Source: a bacterium
GTDB taxonomy: Bacteria > CG2-30-53-67
Assembly (NCBI GenBank): GCA_919901565.1
Contig: CAKKPE010000114.1
Location: 1 to 39,004 of the forward strand
DNA: 39,004 nt
Direction: 5' to 3'
Shown here: piece after piece, positions 1-8,300 of the stretch
How the letters are laid out: the number at the start of each line of letters is the position of its first letter
How positions within the stretch are numbered: the first letter of the stretch is position 1
The notes under the pieces: generated by a model
What the model was told of the DNA's origin: nothing
What the model saw: only the letters and a program-made list of their open reading frames with translations
Database searches by the model: none
Translations under genes and position numbers: made by a program

Positions 1-3000
1 AGCCGCCGTGCTGCTCGATGACCTCGTCGATCTCCTTCATCAGGCGGATGGTCTCGTTGAGCGCGACGACGATCTTCTGGTAGTGAGAGATGTCGTCCTT
101 GGAGAGCGTGCGGCCCTTGCGGTCCTTGAGCCACTTCTCGCAGACCTGATAGCCACCGATGTGGAAGTTCCACACGGCCTCGGGCACACCGCGGAAGCCT
201 ATGGTGCCTGGCGTGGCGGGCTGGCCCTTCTTCGTCGCAGCGGCGTCGAGCCAGACGGTGTCGTTCGACCAGCCGACCCGTCCGACCTCGGGTTTCTTGG
301 GGCCGGTGAAGGCGGTGATGAAGTGGTCGAGCTTGGGCGACTCCGTCAGGTGAAGGGCGACGAGTTCGCTACCAAGACGAGCCAGGGATTCAAACAAGAC
401 GCCTGTCCGGGGGATCGGAATCCGAGCGTAATCCATCCGCAACTCGTCGCGGTAAAGAGCACGGTAGCTTCCCGAAAAGAGAATCGAGTAGATGAAGCCC
501 AGCACCTCGACCGCGTCCGGCACACGCCCTACTTGTCTGCTAAGGGAATCAAGGAACGGCTTGCTGAGATTGGGAGTGAATCGCGGCTTGCTCCTCGAAT
601 CATCGAATAGCGATGCGAGACCCCCAGACAGCTTTTCATCGAGCCACAATGGACTTAGGTTCGCACCACGATCGTGAGAGCCCGTTTTCATTTCTATCGC
701 GTGGCGCGACACAAATGCGTGGGTAAACTCGCCCGACGGCACTTGGCGCACCGATACCAATCCGAGATTCCGGCCTGAGAGCATCTGCACCGCCACATCA
801 GCCCGGGGGCGGTCGATCAAGCGTGGCTCATAGAAGATCCAACGCTGGTCGAACGGACGGTACAGAATCGGACGGACACGCTTTTCCCAGTCGGGTTCGT
901 TTCTCAGTGCTCGCCGCACATCCTCGAAACCGTCCTCTGCCTTCGACGCGATATAGTGCCGGAGCTTCCCGATCAGCGAAGCCTTGTCGAAATCGATCAC
1001 AAGGTCGTCCCGATGAGTCTTGATGCCACCGTTGTCCAGCCCAAAGATGTCCTCGATGCTGCTGAACCGTCTGTAATCCTCGGAGCTGTTGTCAACGCGA
1101 GCAAACAAATAGAATGGCGGGATTGGCGACACCATCTGCCACTCTGAATACACGGACAATGCCGCGGATTTTTCTACGCGTGTCCCCCACACCTCTCTGA
1201 ATGACACCCGAGAGCCCGGCGCTGGCACCATCGCAAACACCCCGATCGCAACTCCCTGCTGAATATCGAATACGTTGTCGTTTGCTTGGCCGGCGGGGGG
1301 GAGCTCTCCGACGTTTGAATCTCCATGCAGATCACACACCTGGATCACGCCGAATTGACTGAGAAGAGCCTCCCGGACGCCACGATGAATTACCCCAACC
1401 AGATACCCGCGATTCGAGACCATCCCATGCACCCCCCCTCCAGAGCCGTAAATGAGTTCCTGCGATAGCCCCATGAATTTCAGATAGTCATCAGAGAGAG
1501 GCTGGACGTTTCGTTCAGTGTGAACCGACGCTTTGTACGGGGCCACCAGGCCCTCTGCCGCTGCGGTTCGATTGGCCGAGCTCTTCGAGTAAGGAGGGTT
1601 CCCAATTACCACGGTGAACCGCTGCTTCCGCTTGACCTCGTTGACCGCCTGAGCCTCGTGCGCGAGTGCCGGGATCGCGAACTCAAAGGTCCCCGAGAAG
1701 TCCTGCGCCGGTTCTAGTGCATTCGTCAGGTAGATCCGCGCCCGCTTGTCGCTGCCGAAGGCGTAGCCGGTTTCGTAGAGCTTGAGCCCGACCTTCAGGT
1801 GCGCGATGGCGTAGGGCGCCATCAGGAGTTCGTATGCGTGCAGGCGCGTCAGCAGGTGCTTGGGCACGTATTCGTTCCACAGCGCCGCCATCTTCTTCTC
1901 ACCGTGGCCCTGCGCCTTCCACTTGGCGGCCATCGTCTTGTGAATGATGTCGATGACCTCGACGAGGAAAGTGCCGGTTCCGGTGGCGGGATCTAGGATC
2001 TGCACGAAGACCTGGTCGGGTGACGTGCCTTCGGGGATCTTCAGGTCCTTGTGGCGCTTGGCCATCTCGCCCCAAGTGGTCGTGTCGGCGAGACCGTCTT
2101 CGAGGCCGAACTCGGTGCGCAGCAGTTCGTCCACCGACCGCACGATGTAGGAGACCACCGGGCGCGGGGTGTAGAAGACGCCGCGCTGCATCCGCTTCCT
2201 GGCGTCGTACTCCTTGAGGAACAACTCGTAGAAGTGGATGACCGGGTCTTCCTGCGGGTTCTTGTCGCCAAAGTCGAGGACGACGGCTTCCATGTTGGCG
2301 TCGTCTAGCAACTGCACGACTTCGCTTACACCCAACTCGTCGAAGTCGATGCCCGGCCCGCCCGCCTTACCGCGCCGCCCACCGACCTTGAGGAAGGTCT
2401 CCATCAGCTCTCGCAGGAACGGGTTGGTGCGCATATGGCCGGCGAAGTCATCAACTGTCTTCTTGTGCGGGTCGGCGATGCGCGCCGAGAGCAGACCGTA
2501 GGCAATGGTCTGCGCGTACATGTCTGCGAAGCCGTCGGCGTCGAGGTCGTGGACCAGCGACGTCTGGAACGCCTTCATCAGCTTGGTGAGCGGTCCTCGG
2601 TCGGTCTCGATGGCGAGCGCGGATTTGATCCGGTCGCGGATGTCGCCCGCCAGCTTGGCCAGGCGGATCGAGAGTTCCTTCGAGGTGGTGACGACCTCGC
2701 CGTGGCGCAGGGTGAAGGCGCCGCGCCAGCCCTTGCGCCAGGCCTCGACATCGGCGTCGTCGTCGGGCCAGGCCAGATGCTGCGTCAGCTCCTTTGCAAC
2801 GGCGTCAAGATGCAACGCCGTGTCGAGGTTGTCCCAGCCGAGCACCTTGAGGGTGGGCAGATCGTGGCCGTCAGGAGCCTTCGAAAAATGAGCGAAGCTG
2901 ATCTGGCGCTCGTCACCTTCTCCGTAGTTCGAAACGAAGAGCAGGTCGTCGGCGGCCCAGGCGGTGCGGTCGGCGCTGTTGGCGGAGGCGCGCTTCTTGA

Positions 3001-3301
3001 GTGCCACCTGGCTCAGGATGCGGCGCAGCGCCACCACCGGGAGCTTCTTCGGCTCGAACTTGACGAAGAAGATGCCCCAGGGCTGGCGTGTCGAGAGCGG
3101 CTTCAGGCGCTTGATCTCGGTGATCTTGGCAGCGGTCTTCGGGTCGATGCCGAGCTCGTCGGCGGTGAAGTCATAGAAGAGATCGTCCACGTCCTCGAAC
3201 GAGTCCCGAGCAATCGGCCAGCCCATCTCGTCGCGCAGGTAGGCGATGAGTTGGTCGAATCGCTTGATGTTCGCGAGCGCGGAGCGGTGGTCGGTCGGCA
3301 T
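1..3301 (-). CDS. N6-adenine DNA methyltransferase of a type ISP-like restriction or defence system (C-terminus off the window)
   Basis: The minus strand is open from an ATG at 3301 to the left edge, about 1100 codons without a stop, so the 3' end is missing. Two motifs identify an S-adenosylmethionine-dependent adenine-N6 methyltransferase: DPATGTGTF (motif I, SAM binding, near residue 437) and GNPPY (catalytic motif IV, near residue 567). A stretch with FADMYAQTIAYGLLSAR (about residue 270) and the long C-terminal part with GNPPYSKSS and LYRPFD resemble the methylase and target-recognition half of type ISP enzymes. Residues 1-250 contain no nuclease motif that I can see. The gene starts 4 bp after the stop of the PLD-helicase gene, so the two should be co-transcribed and probably act together. 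Codons are strongly G/C-ending, unlike the por and mgl genes next door. The methyltransferase call is secure. The system type is inferred, and a class 1 DISARM-like methylase is the main alternative. Confidence 0.88.
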   Translation of the reverse strand, partial: MPTDHRSALANIKRFDQLIAYLRDEMGWPIARDSFEDVDDLFYDFTADELGIDPKTAAKITEIKRLKPLSTRQPWGIFFVKFEPKKLPVVALRRILSQVALKKRASANSADRTAWAADDLLFVSNYGEGDERQISFAHFSKAPDGHDLPTLKVLGWDNLDTALHLDAVAKELTQHLAWPDDDADVEAWRKGWRGAFTLRHGEVVTTSKELSIRLAKLAGDIRDRIKSALAIETDRGPLTKLMKAFQTSLVHDLDADGFADMYAQTIAYGLLSARIADPHKKTVDDFAGHMRTNPFLRELMETFLKVGGRRGKAGGPGIDFDELGVSEVVQLLDDANMEAVVLDFGDKNPQEDPVIHFYELFLKEYDARKRMQRGVFYTPRPVVSYIVRSVDELLRTEFGLEDGLADTTTWGEMAKRHKDLKIPEGTSPDQVFVQILDPATGTGTFLVEVIDIIHKTMAAKWKAQGHGEKKMAALWNEYVPKHLLTRLHAYELLMAPYAIAHLKVGLKLYETGYAFGSDKRARIYLTNALEPAQDFSGTFEFAIPALAHEAQAVNEVKRKQRFTVVIGNPPYSKSSANRTAAAEGLVAPYKASVHTERNVQPLSDDYLKFMGLSQELIYGSGGGVHGMVSNRGYLVGVIHRGVREALLSQFGVIQVCDLHGDSNVGELPPAGQANDNVFDIQQGVAIGVFAMVPAPGSRVSFREVWGTRVEKSAALSVYSEWQMVSPIPPFYLFARVDNSSEDYRRFSSIEDIFGLDNGGIKTHRDDLVIDFDKASLIGKLRHYIASKAEDGFEDVRRALRNEPDWEKRVRPILYRPFDQRWIFYEPRLIDRPRADVAVQMLSGRNLGLVSVRQVPSGEFTHAFVSRHAIEMKTGSHDRGANLSPLWLDEKLSGGLASLFDDSRSKPRFTPNLSKPFLDSLSRQVGRVPDAVEVLGFIYSILFSGSYRALYRDELRMDYARIPIPRTGVLFESLARLGSELVALHLTESPKLDHFITAFTGPKKPEVGRVGWSNDTVWLDAAATKKGQPATPGTIGFRGVPEAVWNFHIGGYQVCEKWLKDRKGRTLSKDDISHYQKIVVALNETIRLMKEIDEVIEQHGG

Positions 3302-3305
3302 GGCC

Positions 3306-6300
3306 TCAGCCCTCGTTCAGTTCCATCCAGCAGCGGAGCGCCGGCTTGACCCCGACCGGAGCGTCCACCCGCTTGAGGTAGGTGTTCTTGATGTGCTTCT
3401 CGATCTTCGCCCGGATCTCGACGAGGGTCTTCTCCTCGGTGGTGCACTTGCGCGGCGTCTCGGGTTTGGAGCGGATGCTGGCGACGATCTCGCCCGGCTC
3501 CTCGAGGATGGCGTCGCGATCGAGGTCGTAGAGGTACCAGCGGGTCGTGCCGGCCTCTTCGGTGAACTCCCCCGCCTGCTTGTCGAGGGCGGGGAGCGAG
3601 TAGCAAAAGAACACTCCACGCGCCCCTTTAGCCACGCGCTTGCGTCCGCTAAAGGTGGCGCCGGGCAGGCGCTTGAGGCGCGAATCCAGCTCGGGGTCGA
3701 CCTGGAGCAGGGCCTGGTACTCGAGGTGCATGTCCTCGACGGCGGTCTTGGTGCCCTCATAGGCATGGTTGAACTCCCTGAGTGCCTCGTAGTCGTCCTC
3801 GGGCGTCAGGAGCTTCCTGCCCTCGATCCCGAGTGTTTTCGAGATCAGCAAGGTCTTCTGCGTGACCTTGGTGTAGAGGGTGAGAATCGCATTCAGCTCC
3901 TCGGGGGGTAGGAAGTTCCAGAAGCTCACCTTCCCGCGGGAGGTGGCTACCTCCGGGTGGTCAGCGACGAGCTGCTTCTCCACATCCGGGTTCATGCGCC
4001 GGTCCACACGGCCGATGCGCTGCATCAGGCGCACCGGGTTCCAGTGGATGTCGTAGTTGATCATCCGCGACGCGTCCTGGAGGTTCAGACCCTCGGACAG
4101 AACATCCGTGGAGATGAGGACGCGGATCTCTGTGCGGCCCTTGTCCGCAAGTGCGGCCGACGAGCAGCCGTTGTAGTATGGGGAGAAGCGCTGGATGACC
4201 TCGGCGCGGTTACCCTTGGAGGCGCTGTCCACCTGGGCGACTCCATCGATGCCGGCCTGGTCGAGCTGGCGCTTCAGGTAACGGGCGGTATCGGCGAACT
4301 CGGTGAAGATCAGAACTTTCTGCCCCACGAGTTCCTTTGACTTGAGCAGTCGGACGAGCTTCTGAAGCTTGTCGTCGTTCTTGGGCTCAAACTTCCGAGC
4401 CTCGTCGAGAAACTGCACGATCTGATCGAGGTCGAGAAAAGTCTCGGACATCATCTCCTCGACCTTGTACTCGTTGCGGTCGAGGCGTTCGACGGCGTCG
4501 AGCATCTCCTGGGGCACGATGTCCTCGTCCTCGGACTCGTCGCCATCCTCGCCCCAGATTTCGAGTTGGCGGTGTGTCGCATAGCCGAGGATCTCGGCGT
4601 TCTGGGACTTCCAGCGCTCGAGTCGCTTCTTTTCAGCGTCGGTCCCGCTGTGGACCTGCAGGAAGGCGATCAATTTCTGCAGCAGACGGTCGCAGGAAAG
4701 CTCGAAAGAGATCACGGAACTCTCAAACCGCTTCAGAAAGTTCGTTCTGATCAGGCCGACGATCTGACCCTGGCGCCCTTCTTCCAAGGGGTCGATGCTG
4801 GTGTCCGGTCCCTTGTACCAGGCAAGCGGGTAGTACATCGGCAGGGTGAAGAGAGGGTTCTTCCGGGTGAAGGCCTTCTCGAACATGTCGAGTAGCCGGC
4901 CGTAGGTCTTGCGGATGGAGTATTCGGCCAACTGCGGAGCCTTGCGCTCCGGGAAGGCGGCGGCGTTGCCGGTCTCGCGGATCTGGCTCTCGCGCGCATA
5001 AGCTCGGCTGCGCTGCACGACGAGATGGCGGAAGATCTCGTCGGTCGCCAGAATTTCCTGCGCCTCCGCCATCTCTTCGACGACGTCAGTCACGTCATGC
5101 CCGACCCGGGTGCGCAGCGCCTTCTCCATCTGGTTGAAATGTGCGCTTAGATTGTTGACGCCCAAGGTTCGGCCGAAGTACGCCTCGTCTCGGCGAGTGA
5201 ACAGCTCGGCCATGTGCCGGAAGTCGCTCAGACGGTTGTTGATCGGCGTGGCCGTCAGCATGAAGAGGGTCTTGGGCCGGGCAGCTTGATCGAGCAGCTT
5301 GTAGAGCTGGTAGTAACGTGACGGTTCGACCTCTTCGTCAGCGTCGCCCTGGCGACCCGGATTGCGGAAGTGGTGGGCCTCGTCGATGATCACAACATCG
5401 GCGAGTTCGGCGATCCGGCGAAATCGCTCAGGAAAGTCGCCCTTGCGCCCGAGGTCCGTGTGGCTGAAGACGGCGAGGTTGCTGAAGTCGGCGTTCCCGC
5501 CGACGCCACCGATGTGCGGCAGCCACTCGCGCAGGTGCGGATCCCAAACGCCCTCCTTTGTGGCCTTGGGAGCAAAGAGCACGACCCGCTTGCCTTCGTG
5601 GAGGATGAGCCGCTCGATCAGCATCAGTCCGACGAAGGTCTTGCCGAGCCCGACGCCATCGCAGAGGAACGCGCCACCGTGCTGGCGCGCGATCTTCATG
5701 AGCGCCCAGTAAGCCTCCTTCTGATAGCAATCGATCCGGGGGAACATCTTCGAGCGCGTCTCGTCCCACTCGGTTGCGGTCAGCTCGTGGCCGCGGAAGA
5801 ACTCCTGGAGTGCCTTCGCGTAGACGTCGAACGGCGTGTAAAGGTGCGTGTGGCGTGAGATGGTCTCGATGACCGCATCGGTCACCTCGCTCGCCAGGTT
5901 CCAGTGCGCCTCGAACCACTCTTGAAGCTGGGCGACCTCGCGTGCGCTCTGGACCTGGATGTTGAGCTCGATGTTCTTGGTGAGTCCCGGGCGGGTGAAG
6001 TTGCTCGACCCGACCAGGGCCTGGGCACCGACCACTTCGAGCTTGGCGTGCGTGATGTAGGCCTTGGCGTGGAACTTGTCCTTGTCGTAGACGCGGCACT
6101 GGATCTGGCCCGAGCGGAGGGCTTCCAGGATCGCCGGGACGCTGTGGAGGAACGGGTTAGTGTCCTTTTCGTTCTCCAAGCTTTTGTCAAGCTGCTCCGT
6201 CGCTCTGGTTCGGACCGCATCGAGGAGAGCCCTACGCGTACGCTGGGTTGTCTCCGCTCCCATCAGGATCCTAATCTTGTCGAGTGACTGCCACTTCCCG

Positions 6301-6455
6301 TCGAGGGCCAGGAGCGCTCCGATCTCGAAATAGCCCGTGGCGATATCAAACGCCTTGGCGATGCCCGTCCACTCTTCTAGGTAGCGCAACCCGGTCCAGC
6401 CGGAGACACTGTTATCGACGATGAAGAGGTCTCGGCCTCTGGATTCAGCGGTCAT
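3306..6455 (-). CDS. SNF2-family helicase with N-terminal phospholipase-D-like nuclease domain
   Basis: The protein has 1049 residues. The N-terminal 200 residues form a PLD-like nuclease fold with HAK at 129-131 and GSSN at 149-152. The aspartate expected five residues after the lysine appears to be a histidine (H136), and only one HKD-type motif is present, so activity would need a dimer. An SF2/SNF2 helicase core follows: Walker A GVGLGKT (267-273), DEAH (358-361), LTATPINN (motif III) and a C-terminal lobe with STDVLSEGLNLQ and QRIGRVDRR (about 806-818). ATG 6455 is preceded by GAGG at a good distance. The downstream methyltransferase begins 4 bp after the stop. The likely role is ATP-driven DNA translocation and cleavage in a restriction or anti-phage system. 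Helicases of this type also occur as orphan repair-like proteins. GC content is clearly higher than in the genes to the right. Confidence 0.88.
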   Translation of the reverse strand: MTAESRGRDLFIVDNSVSGWTGLRYLEEWTGIAKAFDIATGYFEIGALLALDGKWQSLDKIRILMGAETTQRTRRALLDAVRTRATEQLDKSLENEKDTNPFLHSVPAILEALRSGQIQCRVYDKDKFHAKAYITHAKLEVVGAQALVGSSNFTRPGLTKNIELNIQVQSAREVAQLQEWFEAHWNLASEVTDAVIETISRHTHLYTPFDVYAKALQEFFRGHELTATEWDETRSKMFPRIDCYQKEAYWALMKIARQHGGAFLCDGVGLGKTFVGLMLIERLILHEGKRVVLFAPKATKEGVWDPHLREWLPHIGGVGGNADFSNLAVFSHTDLGRKGDFPERFRRIAELADVVIIDEAHHFRNPGRQGDADEEVEPSRYYQLYKLLDQAARPKTLFMLTATPINNRLSDFRHMAELFTRRDEAYFGRTLGVNNLSAHFNQMEKALRTRVGHDVTDVVEEMAEAQEILATDEIFRHLVVQRSRAYARESQIRETGNAAAFPERKAPQLAEYSIRKTYGRLLDMFEKAFTRKNPLFTLPMYYPLAWYKGPDTSIDPLEEGRQGQIVGLIRTNFLKRFESSVISFELSCDRLLQKLIAFLQVHSGTDAEKKRLERWKSQNAEILGYATHRQLEIWGEDGDESEDEDIVPQEMLDAVERLDRNEYKVEEMMSETFLDLDQIVQFLDEARKFEPKNDDKLQKLVRLLKSKELVGQKVLIFTEFADTARYLKRQLDQAGIDGVAQVDSASKGNRAEVIQRFSPYYNGCSSAALADKGRTEIRVLISTDVLSEGLNLQDASRMINYDIHWNPVRLMQRIGRVDRRMNPDVEKQLVADHPEVATSRGKVSFWNFLPPEELNAILTLYTKVTQKTLLISKTLGIEGRKLLTPEDDYEALREFNHAYEGTKTAVEDMHLEYQALLQVDPELDSRLKRLPGATFSGRKRVAKGARGVFFCYSLPALDKQAGEFTEEAGTTRWYLYDLDRDAILEEPGEIVASIRSKPETPRKCTTEEKTLVEIRAKIEKHIKNTYLKRVDAPVGVKPALRCWMELNEG

Positions 6456-6671
6456 TGAGGTCCTCGCATCGATTCGAAACCTTGCGAAAGCACAATTGGC
6501 ATCGCATCTTCACATACCATTTAAGTCGCCCGTACATGAAGAACCTCAGCCGTGCCAGGCTTTGAATCGTAAATTAAGATTTCTGCAAAAAACAAGAAAA
6601 CCGCCCTATACTTCACTCTTCCCTGTGAAATATCCGACGGTTTCATAGAACCAATCCCCCTCTTTAACTAA

Positions 6672-6752
6672 AGCGGTCAGCATTCAGCGGTCAGCAAGAA
6701 CTACAGCGATCCAGTAGGAAGTGTGTCGGTGATACGTAGTCAGTGGTCAGCA
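6672..6752. repeat. Three near-identical AGYGGTCAGCA direct repeats
   Basis: AGCGGTCAGCA occurs at 6672-6682 and 6686-6696, and AGTGGTCAGCA at 6742-6752. A second pair, TAAGAACGGT, lies at 6939-6948 and 6955-6964. They look like remnants of degenerate short tandem repeats in non-coding DNA next to the acquired module. No function is proposed. Confidence 0.5.
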
Positions 6753-7010
6753 ACTTCTCAACACCATCACACGACCTTGTTAAGAGATACGCTTTTTTTT
6801 GAAATATTGCTCCGGAAAAGCGGTGTCTCCGGCATAGATAAAGCGGAAATGATTATAATCAAATGAGGGTATTCAATGCAAGATAAAAGACGGGGCGGTA
6901 AAACCAGATGACGGACGACGGCAAGACAGATGACAGATTAAGAACGGTGGGCAGTAAGAACGGTAAGGGCGGAGGGCAGGGGACGGAAGGTCAGCGGAGG
7001 AGAATAATGA

Positions 7011-7032
7011 AAAGGGGACAGATATCCCCTTT
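7011..7032 (-). terminator. Perfect 8-bp palindrome downstream of mglA, possible terminator or REP-like element
   Basis: AAAGGGGA (7011-7018) and TCCCCTTT (7025-7032) form a perfect stem around a 6-base loop. Read on the minus strand the stem ends in CCCCTTTTC, a weak U-tract, about 45 bp beyond the mglA stop. It can therefore serve as an intrinsic terminator for the por-mgl operon. GGGGACAGAT-type palindromes are also common as scattered REP-like elements in related genomes, which is the alternative reading. Confidence 0.45.
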
Positions 7033-7074
7033 AATCTGAGCTCGGCAGGAAACGATTGAGAGACTGTATTGGGG

Positions 7075-7665
7075 CTAACTCCCGGATTTCTTGAGTTCCA
7101 GAAGGACCCGTTTGGCTACGGCCTTCAGGGTCTCGAAAACGCCGGGACCCTTGGGGGCCACGGCCTCAAACCAGGGGACATTGAGGGGGTTCAGGGATGC
7201 CTGGAGTTCTTCAATGGTGGCAATATTGTCCAGGTCTCTCTTGTTGTACTGCGTGACATAGGGGAGCTTGGCGAGGTCGTATCCCTGCTCCATGAGGTTT
7301 TCCTTGAGGTTTTCCACGCTCTCGATGTTGGCATCCATCCTCTCCAACTGAGAGTCGGCGACAAAAACCACGCCGTCCACCCCTTTGAGGATCAGCTTCC
7401 GGCTGGCGTCGTAGAAAACCTGGCCGGGGACGGTGTAGAGATGAAAGCGCGTCTTGAATCCCCGGATGGTGCCCAGGGCCAGGGGAAGAAAGTCGAAAAA
7501 AAGGGTCCTCTCGGTCTCCGTGGCCAGAGAGATCATCTTCCCCCTGGAGTCCGAGTTGGTTTTTTCATATATGAACTGAAGATTGGTGGTCTTTCCGCCG
7601 AGACCAGGGCCGTAGTAGACGATTTTGCAGTTGATTTCCCTGGAAGAGTAATTAATAAACGACAT
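7075..7665 (-). CDS. mglA: Small Ras-like GTPase MglA
   Basis: This 196-residue protein is a bacterial Ras-like GTPase of the MglA family, the switch that sets cell polarity and directs motility or type IV pili in Myxococcus and relatives. Visible motifs are the P-loop GPGLGGKTT (about residues 19-27), the switch II segment TVPGQ and the guanine-specificity motif NKRD. The length matches the family. AAAGGAT precedes ATG 7665 at normal spacing. It is the last gene of a minus-strand operon, 26 bp behind a Roadblock protein. Roadblock proteins of the MglB type are the GTPase-activating partners of MglA, so the pair probably works as a GTPase switch with its regulator. The upstream por genes are probably in the same transcript. 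Confidence 0.93.
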   Translation of the reverse strand: MSFINYSSREINCKIVYYGPGLGGKTTNLQFIYEKTNSDSRGKMISLATETERTLFFDFLPLALGTIRGFKTRFHLYTVPGQVFYDASRKLILKGVDGVVFVADSQLERMDANIESVENLKENLMEQGYDLAKLPYVTQYNKRDLDNIATIEELQASLNPLNVPWFEAVAPKGPGVFETLKAVAKRVLLELKKSGS

Positions 7666-7691
7666 GCTTTATCCTTTGCGAGAGAGGGCTC

Positions 7692-8195
7692 CTACCCAAA
7701 CAGCCTGTCTATATCTTCATCTGTAATCTCTTCTAAGGGAGAACCGAGACCTTCTGACTCCTTGCCTTCACCTTGCTGTTTCTTCTGTTGAATCTCCTCA
7801 AAAATGCGGGTTAAAGCCTCCGCGCTCTTCTTGACCCTGAGGCGGACCAGGCCGAGGGAAGACCGCTGGTCAAAAATAATGACCAGGATGACTCTTCTCC
7901 CGATAATGGTTATATGAATGTTGTCTTTTTCGCCCTCGTGGAAAAGAATGGAGAATTCCTTTTCACCGATGAGCTTGGCCATGCCTCCGGTGGCGGCGAT
8001 ATTCCCTGCTGTCAGGGACGCCAGGGAGGTCGTGTCCATATTCTCATTCTCTCCGCAGCTCGTAATCAGCTGGCCATCCCGGTCCACCAGAAAGACCATT
8101 TTGGCGTTGGTCTGCAGGTGAAGCTTCTTGATCTCCTCGTCTATCTTTACGAAATCCTCTTCGTAAAGGACAAAGTTTGAAAGTGGCATTGACAT
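7692..8195 (-). CDS. Roadblock/LC7-domain protein, probable MglB-type partner of MglA
   Basis: Starting at ATG 8195, which has AGAGG about 7 bases upstream, the protein has 167 residues. The reading frame is open further upstream but lacks a ribosome-binding site there. The body (about residues 15-125) has the pattern of a Roadblock domain, with VFLVDRDGQLI, a helix rich in Ala/Gly (LASLTAGNIAATGGMAKLIG) and NIHITIIGRRVILVIIFD. A charged tail of some 30 residues follows and ends in the acidic sequence EEITDEDIDRLFG. This tail makes it longer than a minimal Roadblock protein. MglB proteins dimerise and stimulate GTP hydrolysis by MglA, and the adjacent mglA supports that role here. The symbol mglB is likely, but I leave it open because other Roadblock regulators look alike. 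Confidence 0.82.
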   Translation of the reverse strand: MSMPLSNFVLYEEDFVKIDEEIKKLHLQTNAKMVFLVDRDGQLITSCGENENMDTTSLASLTAGNIAATGGMAKLIGEKEFSILFHEGEKDNIHITIIGRRVILVIIFDQRSSLGLVRLRVKKSAEALTRIFEEIQQKKQQGEGKESEGLGSPLEEITDEDIDRLFG

Positions 8196-8300
8196 ATTGT
8201 GCCTCTTGAATGGGCCATGCTCAAGGATGCTTGAGATCAAACATGGTGTTATAAGCTAATATATTATATTTAACATATATTTAGAGAAATTACAACTTTT

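Larger units (their letters stand above)
6456..7074. other. Non-coding boundary between the defence module and the mgl operon
   Basis: No credible gene was found in these 619 bases. Composition drops from the GC-rich helicase gene to AT-rich DNA at about 6530-6660. The interval holds short imperfect direct repeats (6672-6752 and 6939-6964) and a perfect palindrome at 7011-7032. The promoter of the helicase gene should lie at 6470-6660 on the minus strand, but I cannot recognise a convincing -35/-10 pair. Confidence 0.6.

Noticed and set aside
2435-3349. A 304-codon plus-strand ORF and many others in 1-6455
   Set aside because: They are mirror images of the high-GC minus-strand genes. Their proteins lack motifs, while the minus-strand frame shows methylase and helicase motifs.
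1-6455. BREX or complete DISARM operon
   Set aside because: Only two genes are visible. No pglZ, brxC, drmA or drmB is in the window, so neither system can be claimed.
6421-6648. 75-codon plus-strand ORF at the edge of the helicase gene
   Set aside because: It starts inside the helicase gene, lacks any motif and has no ribosome-binding site.
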